NCBI GenBank assembly: GCA_902788035.1
Contig: CADAIL010000013.1
Coordinates: 1-64,000, forward strand
Direction of reading: 5' to 3'
DNA length: 64,000 nucleotides
Source of the DNA: an uncultured Lachnospiraceae bacterium
GTDB lineage: Bacteria; Bacillota; Clostridia; Lachnospirales; Lachnospiraceae
Shown: piece after piece, positions 15,663-23,631 of the stretch
Numbering within the stretch: position 1 is the stretch's first letter
Layout: the number at the start of each line of letters is the position of its first letter
Program-made: the position numbers and the translations under genes
Notes under the pieces: model-generated
Seen by the model: only the letters and a program-made list of their open reading frames with translations
The model's database searches: none
Told to the model about the DNA's origin: nothing

Positions 15663-17069
15663 TCACAAAATATTGTGCTCACGGTCATTCTCGTAAATAT
15701 TGCCATACTCTTCTTTGACAATCGCATCAATCACCTTCCACATCCATCCGATACGCTCTCCTCCGAGTTCTTCATCCTCATGGGCGGGATACAGTCCTTC
15801 ACGGTTCATCAGGTAAAGGATCGGCTCGTCAAGATTGAAAGGAACAAAATTCTCCGGGTATTCGAAACAGCCACTCTCCTCGTTCCTTACAGGCTCGCCG
15901 CCGGCTGCGGCACAGGCAAAAACTAACGGTTCCCCGCCCGCGATTTTCTGCAAATGCTCATAAATCGAAGGTGCATACTCCTGAAGGAAAGGCACAAGGC
16001 ACTCATGGCTGACCTGACAGATTTCTCCAAGCTTCAGACCGTCACGATGCCTCATAAGGTGAAGCCGGTCGGTTCTTGTAAGGGAGCTTCCCCGCTCCCA
16101 AACTTTACTGATCCGTTCATCCATGATTGCCTTTGCGGCAACATCAAAGTTAGACAGAACTACGATTGGCTTTTCTTTTTCATATTTCCGTGCAAGTCTC
16201 TTTTCCTCTGCCTTCTGGGCGTAGTTGATGAGGTACTTATCAAGTACGGTAAAACCGGAATTGGATTTATGATGCTCAATAAGGTCGTTGCAGGAAATCA
16301 CAACGATGGGGACTCGGTTCTCATTCATGATGTAGCTTTCATAGGAAAGTGTCTCAAAGTCCTCTCCGGGGATGTCCTTGAATTGAAGAAGCATACTCAC
16401 TCTCGTTTTCATTGCCGGATCCGCACAGGTGACAATGTAGGAAGTTTCCTGGATCTCCACGCCTGCATGGCTCCGGTCCGGCATTTTGTTCTCATCAAAT
16501 CTGCTGCAGATATCTGCATAGACTGAAAACACAGGGCTGCCGGGGCGATTGGCGATTTCAACATGAACATGCGGATTTTCATTGATCAGCCCCATCATGA
16601 AAACGGACAGCTCCTCGATCATAGTTGTCTTGGTCGAGTTTGTTTTACCTATGAAAGTGAATACACGCTGTTTCATCTTGAAAGCTCCCATCGGAAGCTC
16701 CTCAAAAGTATCCTTAATATAGATCATGTCATAGATTCTTCCATTTTTGTCCACATAGCAGCTGACTGCCCCGTTGTCACCGTAGAGCGGCTCCATGTCG
16801 ACCGGTGATCGGAAAATGCTGTGGACCGCTTCATAAAGCTTTCTGTCATCCTCCTCCAGACCTTCCGGACTCCTCTCATAAAAGTCACGGCGGTCACTGC
16901 ACCTTCTCGAGATGAAGCGTTTGATTCCGCTGAAATCGTCTGAGGCCGCTACGAGAAGTTCTTTCGGGTCTCCGGTAATTTTTTTCCCTTCATTTGACAC
17001 ATATTCCGTCTGTAATCCTGCAAGAGGCTGACTGTCAAGTATTCTGAAAATGAATGTGTTGATTGCCAT
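15663..17069 (-). CDS. GTPase-like protein with altered P-loop
   Basis: A 468-aa protein. Residues 141-149 read GKTNSTKTT, a P-loop of pattern GxxxxTKT in which the glycine before Lys is replaced by Thr. Residues 232-236 read DIPGE, a switch II DxxG motif, and VVLSNFD (303-309) is in the place of NKxD/TKxD. This order and spacing fit a TRAFAC-like GTPase domain. The ~130 residues before the P-loop have no recognised domain. AAGGGAG precedes the ATG. It is divergent from the FHA-like/SEDS/PBP operon across a 353-bp regulatory gap and is followed by the GAP1-like gene. It is probably the switch component of the cassette. Confidence 0.6.
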   Translation of the reverse strand: MAINTFIFRILDSQPLAGLQTEYVSNEGKKITGDPKELLVAASDDFSGIKRFISRRCSDRRDFYERSPEGLEEDDRKLYEAVHSIFRSPVDMEPLYGDNGAVSCYVDKNGRIYDMIYIKDTFEELPMGAFKMKQRVFTFIGKTNSTKTTMIEELSVFMMGLINENPHVHVEIANRPGSPVFSVYADICSRFDENKMPDRSHAGVEIQETSYIVTCADPAMKTRVSMLLQFKDIPGEDFETLSYESYIMNENRVPIVVISCNDLIEHHKSNSGFTVLDKYLINYAQKAEEKRLARKYEKEKPIVVLSNFDVAAKAIMDERISKVWERGSSLTRTDRLHLMRHRDGLKLGEICQVSHECLVPFLQEYAPSIYEHLQKIAGGEPLVFACAAAGGEPVRNEESGCFEYPENFVPFNLDEPILYLMNREGLYPAHEDEELGGERIGWMWKVIDAIVKEEYGNIYENDREHNIL

Positions 17070-17422
17070 ATAAGCTCCCTTCCGCGTGCCGACTTCCCCA
17101 GCGTTCCTCTCAGAGATAACACGCTCAACTGCCGGACATGACCTTCATGCCTGGATTTATCTTGATTTATTTTACATGTACATAAAATCACACTCTGTCT
17201 GAAAAGGACACTGCATAAAAAAGACCTCTTTTTGACATTCCGGCGCAGTCTGCCAGAGCAAGCAATCGTTAAGAATACGGTCTTTTTTATGCTTGTGACG
17301 CTCTTTTCCGCAGCTTCTATAATGAGCGCATAAACAGAAAATACTGTATGTGGGTCAAGTCCGAATAATCTTTGCATTGGAAGCGGACCAGCATGCGCAT
17401 CCTGAAAGAGAGGTGATATATC
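17070..17422. promoter_or_regulatory. Divergent promoter region with 14-bp inverted repeat
   Basis: A 353-bp gap between the minus-strand GTPase gene and the plus-strand FHA-like operon. GCATAAAAAAGACC at 17213-17226 and its exact inverse at 17279-17292 flank a 52-bp segment. A plus-strand TATAAT lies at 17318-17323, with GTGACG 17 bp upstream as a weak -35. The symmetric element could bind one regulator controlling both directions, or act as a bidirectional terminator or antiterminator. Confidence 0.5.
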
Positions 17423-17896
17423 ATGGCAATCAACTGGCGGATCGTCACACTGATGCTTGTCGATCTGGCACTTCTTCTCTGCCTCATCGCAGCATTTCTT
17501 AATAAAAAACATCTAAAGCAGCTGCCGGTAAAAGAAGGGCCTATGTCAATACAGGTCACTGATCGCGGCGCCGCGTCACGACGCTCACTTACCTATCTCC
17601 TCGCACCGGCTGCTGCAGCCTGCCAGGCGGAGATTTCACCAGAAGCAGGCTCATATATACTTGGGACGAATCCTCTTGGCCGATTCTTCCCGCGTTACAT
17701 TTATTTTCGCGATAGTTCGGCAAATGGTCTGAAGCTGGCTGTAGTTGTCAGGAACGACGCGACCCTTCAGATGTCGGTCCTAAAAGGAAGCATTCGCTAT
17801 GGCGGACTTGTCTATCACAAGGATAAGCACCGTATCCTGACCATCAAAAGAGGTGATAACTTCTGGCTCGGACAAGCAGAAATAAAAGTGAGGTGA
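17423..17896 (+). CDS. Membrane-anchored FHA-like protein
   Basis: A 157-aa protein. Residues 7-24 form one membrane helix (VTLMLVDLALLLCLIAAF). The cytoplasmic remainder looks like a degenerate FHA domain: YILGTNPLGRF near 76, a beta-rich middle, and LTIKRGDNFWLGQAEIKV at the end, matching the final FHA strands. The phosphothreonine-binding Arg/Ser residues are not clearly kept, so binding may be altered. AGAGGTGA precedes the ATG. It overlaps the next gene (ATG within its last codons). FHA-SEDS-PBP gene order is known from kinase-controlled cell wall clusters, but no kinase or phosphatase gene is present here. Confidence 0.6.
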   Translation: MAINWRIVTLMLVDLALLLCLIAAFLNKKHLKQLPVKEGPMSIQVTDRGAASRRSLTYLLAPAAAACQAEISPEAGSYILGTNPLGRFFPRYIYFRDSSANGLKLAVVVRNDATLQMSVLKGSIRYGGLVYHKDKHRILTIKRGDNFWLGQAEIKVR

Positions 17897-19200
17897 GTAA
17901 TTCAATGTTAACTGCGATCACTATTTTCATCATAGCGCTCCACATGGCTGTAACTTTTCCCACAGGGCTTACAACCGAAACGAAACTGTGGAGTCTCGGC
18001 GGTTTCGCGCTCCTGGCACTTGTTTCACTTATATCCGCATTCATGCAGGAAGTCAAAAGGCGGGACATGCCCCTGCTTCAAAATATGCTTCTTATGAAAG
18101 CGATCGGATTCATGGTCACGTTTTCCTACGCCTTTCTGGAAGAGGATGCAGCTGCAATGATCACTGTCATTCGCAGTCAGATTCTCACAGCGGCTATAAG
18201 CACAGCTCTTTTCTTTGTTCTAAAGAGAGTTATCGCGCGTTTTCGGTTTTATCGCAGCACGGCACTGGGATATGCAGCTCTTGCAGGAGTCCCGATCTTC
18301 CTGCTTCTTGCCAGAATCCTCGGACCCGAAACACACGGCTCTTATCTCAGCGTCTTCGGTATTCTTGTGTTCAGTCTGTGCATGATCCTGATGCCATTTG
18401 CAACTGCAGCCGCGTTTTCAGATACGCGGACCGTCAACTTTCTTGACCCGAAACTTACCGCTGTATCGGGAGGAGAACTTATTTATATCGTCGTACTTGC
18501 CGGCATAGCTTTCCTGTCCGGAAAGGTCGACCACGAGTACGGCATTGTCCTGATTTTCGTCGGCTGCCTTGGCGGTCTCATCTTCTTAATGTACGGAAGG
18601 AGCACCGGTTCTAAGCTTTTGTTCTCCGCAACAGCTCTGTTTCTCTCCATGTATGTCACCATGACTTCGACTAAAGTTGCCGGCCGCCTGTCAGTCATTC
18701 TGCATCTGAAGGATCAGTGGAACCGCGGACATCTTTCACAGGAAGCCACACAGTTGTATTTTTTCCTGCTTCGCGTACGCGGGGCAGGCTTCTACGGATA
18801 TGGAAACGCCATGCTTAGCAGAAATCTCTATCCGACCGCAGAAAACGACTACATTTTCATGACTCTGATCTACAATCACGGTCTGCTTATTGGCATTCTG
18901 TCTTTTCTCATAGCCATCGCTATGTGCCGGACCATTATGCTGACGCCGACAGGGAATCGATATGATACTGTCCTCGTTCAAAGTCTGGGCATTACGCTTG
19001 CCGCCATCTACATTATTTCCTTTGGCGGAAATCTTGGCTCGCTCCCTCTGACGGGCATCTCTGCTGTCTTTCTGGCAGGATCCGGACGGTCAATGGATGC
19101 GGCGGGGGCTGTCCTGCTGGGTGTCGCAGCGGGAGTAGCGGAGCATCGCTTTCTGCCGCGTCTGCATAAAAGTAACGATCAACCATATCAAGCCATGTAA
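17893..19200 (+). CDS. SEDS-family protein (FtsW/RodA/SpoVE-like)
   Basis: A 435-aa integral membrane protein with about 11-12 hydrophobic helices. The C-terminal half has FtsW/RodA features: NDYIFMTLIYNHGLLIG (residues about 317-333) and GGNLGSLPLTGISAVFLAGSG. The family polymerises glycan strands from lipid II and pairs with a class B PBP, which is exactly the next gene. The N-terminal half is divergent. The start overlaps the FHA-like gene, so it is translationally coupled. It is a paralog rather than the housekeeping FtsW or RodA, judging from context. Confidence 0.8.
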   Translation: MSNSMLTAITIFIIALHMAVTFPTGLTTETKLWSLGGFALLALVSLISAFMQEVKRRDMPLLQNMLLMKAIGFMVTFSYAFLEEDAAAMITVIRSQILTAAISTALFFVLKRVIARFRFYRSTALGYAALAGVPIFLLLARILGPETHGSYLSVFGILVFSLCMILMPFATAAAFSDTRTVNFLDPKLTAVSGGELIYIVVLAGIAFLSGKVDHEYGIVLIFVGCLGGLIFLMYGRSTGSKLLFSATALFLSMYVTMTSTKVAGRLSVILHLKDQWNRGHLSQEATQLYFFLLRVRGAGFYGYGNAMLSRNLYPTAENDYIFMTLIYNHGLLIGILSFLIAIAMCRTIMLTPTGNRYDTVLVQSLGITLAAIYIISFGGNLGSLPLTGISAVFLAGSGRSMDAAGAVLLGVAAGVAEHRFLPRLHKSNDQPYQAM

Positions 19201-19216
19201 TTGAAAGGAGATCTTC

Positions 19217-20671
19217 ATGTTCTACTTGAACCGAAAAATCAAACAGTTCTACTATTCACTCATTGCGTTTGTACTGATTATTGCCGGATTCGCCGTCTTC
19301 ATCTACAGACTGGCGGGCGATCCGCTGCCGGAAGACCGGCGCTTTCTGACACAGTCCATCAAGCACACCGCAATGGGCAGTATCTATGACACGAAGGGCA
19401 CACTCATCGGCTGCGGCGAAGATGTCGGCAAAGAGTGCTGGAATCCGGATTATGCTGTCGCTCTCGGAAATCTCATGGGACCGTCTGTCCTGCTCTCCCA
19501 TGTCAATTCAATCTATTCGAGAGTCTATTTCGGCGACATTCTCTACGGCCAGAAAGCAAATCATCTCAGCGGACATGACCTGTTGGATGTCTCCGGAAAG
19601 AGAGTGGGCGGCAATGTGACCCTGACGCTCGACGCTGAACTGCAGAATTTCATCTACGACCTGCTGGTCGCGTCCTACCCGGACGCAAGTGCAGCGGTCC
19701 TGAATTATAGGACCGGTGAGATTCTCGCTCTCGTCAGTATCCCTTCTTATGATCCATCAGACGAAGATTCCCTACACCTTGAAGAAAGGGAAGATGGGCA
19801 AACTATTATCGATGATGCCCGGGCAGTGAACAAGGCCATCAACGAGCTGAATATGCCCGGAAGTGCCGTAAAACCCCTCATATACACGGCAGCTCTCGAG
19901 TACGATCCATCGCTGCTCTATGAGAAGTATACCTGCACCGGCAGCCATACCAATGCCGTTGGTATCACTGTCAACTGTCCAGGTCACCGCGCTCACGGAA
20001 CTCTTAAAGACATGTCCTCAGCGCTGGCCGTATCCTGCAACGGATACGCGGAGCATATTTACGAAAAAATCACGGAGACGGCAGAGGGCCGGGCTATACT
20101 CTCACGCGTGCTGCATGAATTCGGCTTTGACAGCTCCTATCACTATCCCGGACTGCGGTTCGCAGATGGAATTTTCTCCGGCCTGAATTCATCGCCGGAG
20201 ATGAAGACCTACTCCGTTATCGGCGGCGGACAGTGCCGGATCACGACCTTCGGTCTGGCAGCCGCCTACTCCGCTATCGCGAACCAAGGTCACATGATGG
20301 AGCCGCATCTTCTGAAATCCTGTCAGTATGACGCTCGAAGCGACAGCATCGAGACCGAAATCCGGGAGAGCAGGCAGATTTGCAGTAAAGAGACTGCGGG
20401 AACAGTCCTTGAAATGATGAAGGCGGTCACCACGTTCGGAACAGGCGGGACGATGGCGCTTGACGGTTTAGTGGTCGCGTCCAAGACCGGAACAGCGGTC
20501 CACGACAACAGTGACCTGGAGACTCTGTGGGCAGCTGCGATCCTTGATGAGGATGAATTTCCCTATGTGGTCGCGCTGATGATCGACGAGACAAATCCCG
20601 CTGTACAGAATTCATCGAACACAGCGGGCGTTGCGGTGCACGATATTCTTGAATATCTCATCTCTCACTGA
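19217..20671 (+). CDS. Class B penicillin-binding protein (transpeptidase)
   Basis: A 484-aa protein with one N-terminal helix (residues about 11-32), then a PBP dimerisation-like region and a transpeptidase domain. All three catalytic motifs are present: PGSAVK with Ser216 and Lys219, SCN at 273-275, and KTG at 423-425. It is therefore probably an active D,D-transpeptidase acting outside the membrane. It is shorter than FtsI or PBP2 and has a short N-terminal module, like PbpA of FHA-RodA-PbpA clusters. GAAAGGAG precedes the ATG. The substrate glycan should come from the SEDS partner encoded upstream. Confidence 0.85.
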   Translation: MFYLNRKIKQFYYSLIAFVLIIAGFAVFIYRLAGDPLPEDRRFLTQSIKHTAMGSIYDTKGTLIGCGEDVGKECWNPDYAVALGNLMGPSVLLSHVNSIYSRVYFGDILYGQKANHLSGHDLLDVSGKRVGGNVTLTLDAELQNFIYDLLVASYPDASAAVLNYRTGEILALVSIPSYDPSDEDSLHLEEREDGQTIIDDARAVNKAINELNMPGSAVKPLIYTAALEYDPSLLYEKYTCTGSHTNAVGITVNCPGHRAHGTLKDMSSALAVSCNGYAEHIYEKITETAEGRAILSRVLHEFGFDSSYHYPGLRFADGIFSGLNSSPEMKTYSVIGGGQCRITTFGLAAAYSAIANQGHMMEPHLLKSCQYDARSDSIETEIRESRQICSKETAGTVLEMMKAVTTFGTGGTMALDGLVVASKTGTAVHDNSDLETLWAAAILDEDEFPYVVALMIDETNPAVQNSSNTAGVAVHDILEYLISH

Positions 20672-20809
20672 GCTCCCCCATTCCGCGGCTGCTTTGTCGG
20701 AGGCACAAACACCCATGAGAGCGAACTTTCACACTATATCTTCATACCATCGACCCAGTTGCTTTCCATAAAACCGAAATACCGCACCGACATTTAAAAG
20801 GAGGCAGTT

Positions 20810-21304
20810 ATGAAACTCAGAGAATACAACTATGAAGCATCCGTCATTTTCAGCCCCTCAACAGTAAGACTGCGCAGTGAGGTTGCGGACAAGTCCGAAT
20901 GGGAAGCAGAGATCTATCCGGAGGATTTCCGGGGAGACGCAGCCTGCATTTTCTATAAATATGATTATGTTCTTCCGTATGATAAGCTGGATGGTCTGCG
21001 CCGATATATCCTCTCCGTCAAGGACAAAACAGGATTCAGAAACCGTTTCAAGGGATATATTGCTCTCGACCTGTCAGAGTGGGCTGACCACGTCGATGAA
21101 GATTATTTCAAAATACTCATCATGTATCTGGCAGACCACTCGGACGGTATCCATTACGTGCTGTTTTTCGGTGCCAGAGATGCAGCCTCAAAGGAACAAA
21201 TTCTGGAAGTCCTCAGGCAGTATATAAGGGCAAAAATCGTTGACGATCCTATGAAATTTGGCGATATGCGCGCGTCAAAGTACCTGCGCAGAGAACCTCT
21301 CTGA
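20810..21304 (+). CDS. Unknown 164-aa protein of the SEDS/PBP/VirD4-like cassette
   Basis: A soluble, acidic protein with alternating strands and helices and no membrane segment or signal peptide. AAGGAGGCAGTT precedes the ATG. Features seen are a conserved-looking FYKYDYVLPYDKLDGLRRY stretch and a C-terminal basic tail (RASKYLRREPL). No family is recognised. It lies 28 bp before the VirD4-like gene, after a 138-bp gap from the PBP gene, so it probably works with the ATPase. Confidence 0.5.
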   Translation: MKLREYNYEASVIFSPSTVRLRSEVADKSEWEAEIYPEDFRGDAACIFYKYDYVLPYDKLDGLRRYILSVKDKTGFRNRFKGYIALDLSEWADHVDEDYFKILIMYLADHSDGIHYVLFFGARDAASKEQILEVLRQYIRAKIVDDPMKFGDMRASKYLRREPL

Positions 21305-21331
21305 AGAGAAAACCTTTACGCCCTGGACTTT

Positions 21332-22879
21332 ATGCGATTATCAAAAAAGAAAGGAGGCGCTGCCCTCCCACAGGAGGAGATTGCAGCGATTAAGTACATG
21401 AAATACAGATATGAAGCAGAATGGCGGCCATATGCGTTTCCGCCGCAGTCAAATGCATTTGCAGATGAAGAATGTCTAAAGCGCTCACTTACAAGAATAA
21501 ATTTCAGTGCGAAGTCGACATCGCCTTCCGGTCCTCCCGTCATCAGTGACGGGAATCGAAACATCTATGCGTCCACAGATGACAGTATGAGTATCAGTTT
21601 CGGAATCACCGGAGCTAAAAAGACGCGTTGTCTCGTGCTCCCCTCGATAGCCTCGGCTATACATGCCGGCGAGTCGCTCGTCGTGCCGGATATCAAGGGG
21701 GATTTTGTCTGCGGGGAACACTCTGCCTTCGTCCGTGGAATGCTGGAAAAATATGGCTACGAAGTCCATGTTATCGATTTCCGGACAAAATCAGGAGACG
21801 GATACAACATCCTTGCGGAGCCGTACAAGCTCTATAGAAAAGGCGATACGGACACCGCGTTAGAGATGAACAGCGACATAGTGAAGACGCTTGGCCGCGA
21901 TCTTTACGCAGGCACAAAAGCCGATCCCTTCTGGGAAAGCTCCAGCAACTGCCATCTCCGCGGCGTCATCCCTAAGATATACAAGTATTGCAACAACATC
22001 TCAAAGGTAAATTTTCTGTCCGTCGCATCCTTCCTGAACGAGGACAACGAGGGGGCGCTGAAAGCTATCCTGAATTACGAAAATGATTACAGTCTTGAGG
22101 CAGTTCAACTTAGATCCGTGCTCGCTCAGCCTGACAAGACAAAAGCCTCTACCGCTGCAACGTCCATGACCTTCATTGAACCTTTCCTGATCAATCGGAA
22201 ACTGCTGCGCATGCTGAGCCAGACGACCTTTGAAGTCCGAAATCTGTACCGTAAGAAAATGTGCCTCTTCATCATGCTCCCTGATGAGAATCCCGCATAT
22301 GATACGATCTGCGGAATTATCCTTCAGCAAATCAACGCCACACTTCTGCAGGATGCCACAGACATGGGCGGTCGGCTGCCCCGAAGAGTAAATTTCATCT
22401 GCGATGAATTCTGTAACTACAAGATTCCGAACATGGCAGCTAATATCTCCGCGAGCCGGTCTCGCAATATCCGGTGGCTGATTATCTGCCAGTCCCAGCA
22501 GCAGCTGCGAGATGCCTATCCGCAGGAGGCAGCAACCATCATCGCCAACTGTCAAAATCTTTTTTTCTTCAATTCAATGGAGCTGAGTCTTCTGGAAGAG
22601 CTGTCAAGGAGGGCAGGGACGACAACTGTGACCTACAGCGGTGCTCCGGAGCCGCTCATCTCCGTGCAGGATCTGCAGAGGCTAAAAAAGACAAGAGATT
22701 ACGCGGAAGTCCTCTACATGTCCCGCGGAACATTTTATGTATCAAGGCTCGCGGACATTGCCCGCTATAAGATTTATAGGTCTATGCCGCAAAAAAAATA
22801 TGGAATACCCTCGGTGAAACTCGAGGAAGTCAGTGCCTTTACGCCGCAGGATATGCTGAAGGCAGCCAGCGAGGAATAA
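21332..22879 (+). CDS. VirD4/TraG-like ATPase with altered P-loop, no membrane anchor
   Basis: A 515-aa protein resembling type IV coupling proteins. SFGITGAKKTRCLVLPSI (89-106) is in the place of the Walker A GxxGxGKS/T, with Lys instead of the third Gly. LVVPDIKGDFV follows, then a Walker B FICDEFCNYKIPN near 355, and IICQSQQQL near 385. The order matches VirD4/TraG. The N-terminal membrane helices of true coupling proteins are missing. The first ~60 residues are charged. The altered P-loop may reduce or abolish ATP hydrolysis. No relaxase or type IV secretion gene is nearby, so conjugation is unlikely. The ribosome site for the chosen ATG is poor, so the start is uncertain. Confidence 0.7.
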   Translation: MRLSKKKGGAALPQEEIAAIKYMKYRYEAEWRPYAFPPQSNAFADEECLKRSLTRINFSAKSTSPSGPPVISDGNRNIYASTDDSMSISFGITGAKKTRCLVLPSIASAIHAGESLVVPDIKGDFVCGEHSAFVRGMLEKYGYEVHVIDFRTKSGDGYNILAEPYKLYRKGDTDTALEMNSDIVKTLGRDLYAGTKADPFWESSSNCHLRGVIPKIYKYCNNISKVNFLSVASFLNEDNEGALKAILNYENDYSLEAVQLRSVLAQPDKTKASTAATSMTFIEPFLINRKLLRMLSQTTFEVRNLYRKKMCLFIMLPDENPAYDTICGIILQQINATLLQDATDMGGRLPRRVNFICDEFCNYKIPNMAANISASRSRNIRWLIICQSQQQLRDAYPQEAATIIANCQNLFFFNSMELSLLEELSRRAGTTTVTYSGAPEPLISVQDLQRLKKTRDYAEVLYMSRGTFYVSRLADIARYKIYRSMPQKKYGIPSVKLEEVSAFTPQDMLKAASEE

Positions 22880-22896
22880 ATGAAAGGAGAAAAACA

Positions 22897-23460
22897 ATGG
22901 TAACAATTACAACAGCATCAAAGGCCGGTCGAACATCTCTCACACTGGAAGACTATGATTTTCAGAACAACAGAACAATCTGGCTCACAGAGGAGATCAC
23001 CCCCGCCGTCTCAGCGGAAGTCGTACGGCAGATTCGTTACCTCGACAGATCCGGAAGCGGCGAGATCACTCTCATGATCAACAGCCCCGGCGGCTCAGTC
23101 ATCGACGGGCTGGCGATCTGCGATGCCATGAGACGTGCTGCCGCACCTGTTGCGACAGTCTGCTGCGGCATGGCTGCCTCCATGGCGGCAGTCATCCTGG
23201 CCTGCGGCAGCAAAGGCAGGCGAGAGTGCTATAAGCACAGTGAGGTGATGATCCACCAGCTGATGGGCGGAGCTCAGGGGCAGGAGACAGATGTCGCAAT
23301 CGCTTATCTGCGCATGAAGCGTCTCAAAGAGACCCTGAACAGTATCCTTGCGGAGCGTACCGGACAGAGTCTTAAGAAGATTGCACAGGATACGGAAAGG
23401 GATTTCTTTATGACGGCGGAGGAGGCGGTGAAATATGGAATTGTGGATAAAATTGTATAG
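22897..23460 (+). CDS. clpP: ClpP-family serine protease
   Basis: A 187-aa protein with the ClpP fold. NSPGGSV (62-68) is the oxyanion loop, Ser95 lies in GMAASM, His120 in MIHQ and Asp165 in DTERD, so the catalytic triad is intact. AAAGGAG precedes the ATG. It is the last gene of the plus-strand cassette and has its own terminator. It lacks a clear N-terminal propeptide and no ClpX or ClpA gene is close, so it is unlikely to be the housekeeping clpP. An ATPase partner could be the VirD4-like protein, which is speculation. Confidence 0.85.
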   Translation: MVTITTASKAGRTSLTLEDYDFQNNRTIWLTEEITPAVSAEVVRQIRYLDRSGSGEITLMINSPGGSVIDGLAICDAMRRAAAPVATVCCGMAASMAAVILACGSKGRRECYKHSEVMIHQLMGGAQGQETDVAIAYLRMKRLKETLNSILAERTGQSLKKIAQDTERDFFMTAEEAVKYGIVDKIV

Positions 23461-23487
23461 TGCATTCACTGGGTGCCGGCGAAATCA

Positions 23488-23540
23488 AAAAACCGCGCTG
23501 CAGGGAATATGCTTTGCACCCTGCACAGCGCGGAAGGAAC
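23488..23540 (+). terminator. Terminator after clpP
   Basis: CCGCGCTGCAGGG pairs with CCCTGCACAGCGCGG around a short loop, forming a long GC-rich hairpin 30 bp after the clpP stop. The U tract is weak. It separates the plus-strand cassette from the convergent minus-strand gene at 23632. Confidence 0.65.
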
Positions 23541-23631
23541 GCCAAGACGTTCTCAATTTACATATGTGCTGAGTCAATACCATCCGGCTTATCTGCATGA
23601 CACTATTACGGATGACAAATAGCACCTTTTA

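Noticed and set aside
21332..22879. Conjugation locus on the basis of the VirD4-like gene
   Set aside because: No relaxase, VirB4 or mating-channel gene is adjacent, and the protein lacks membrane helices.
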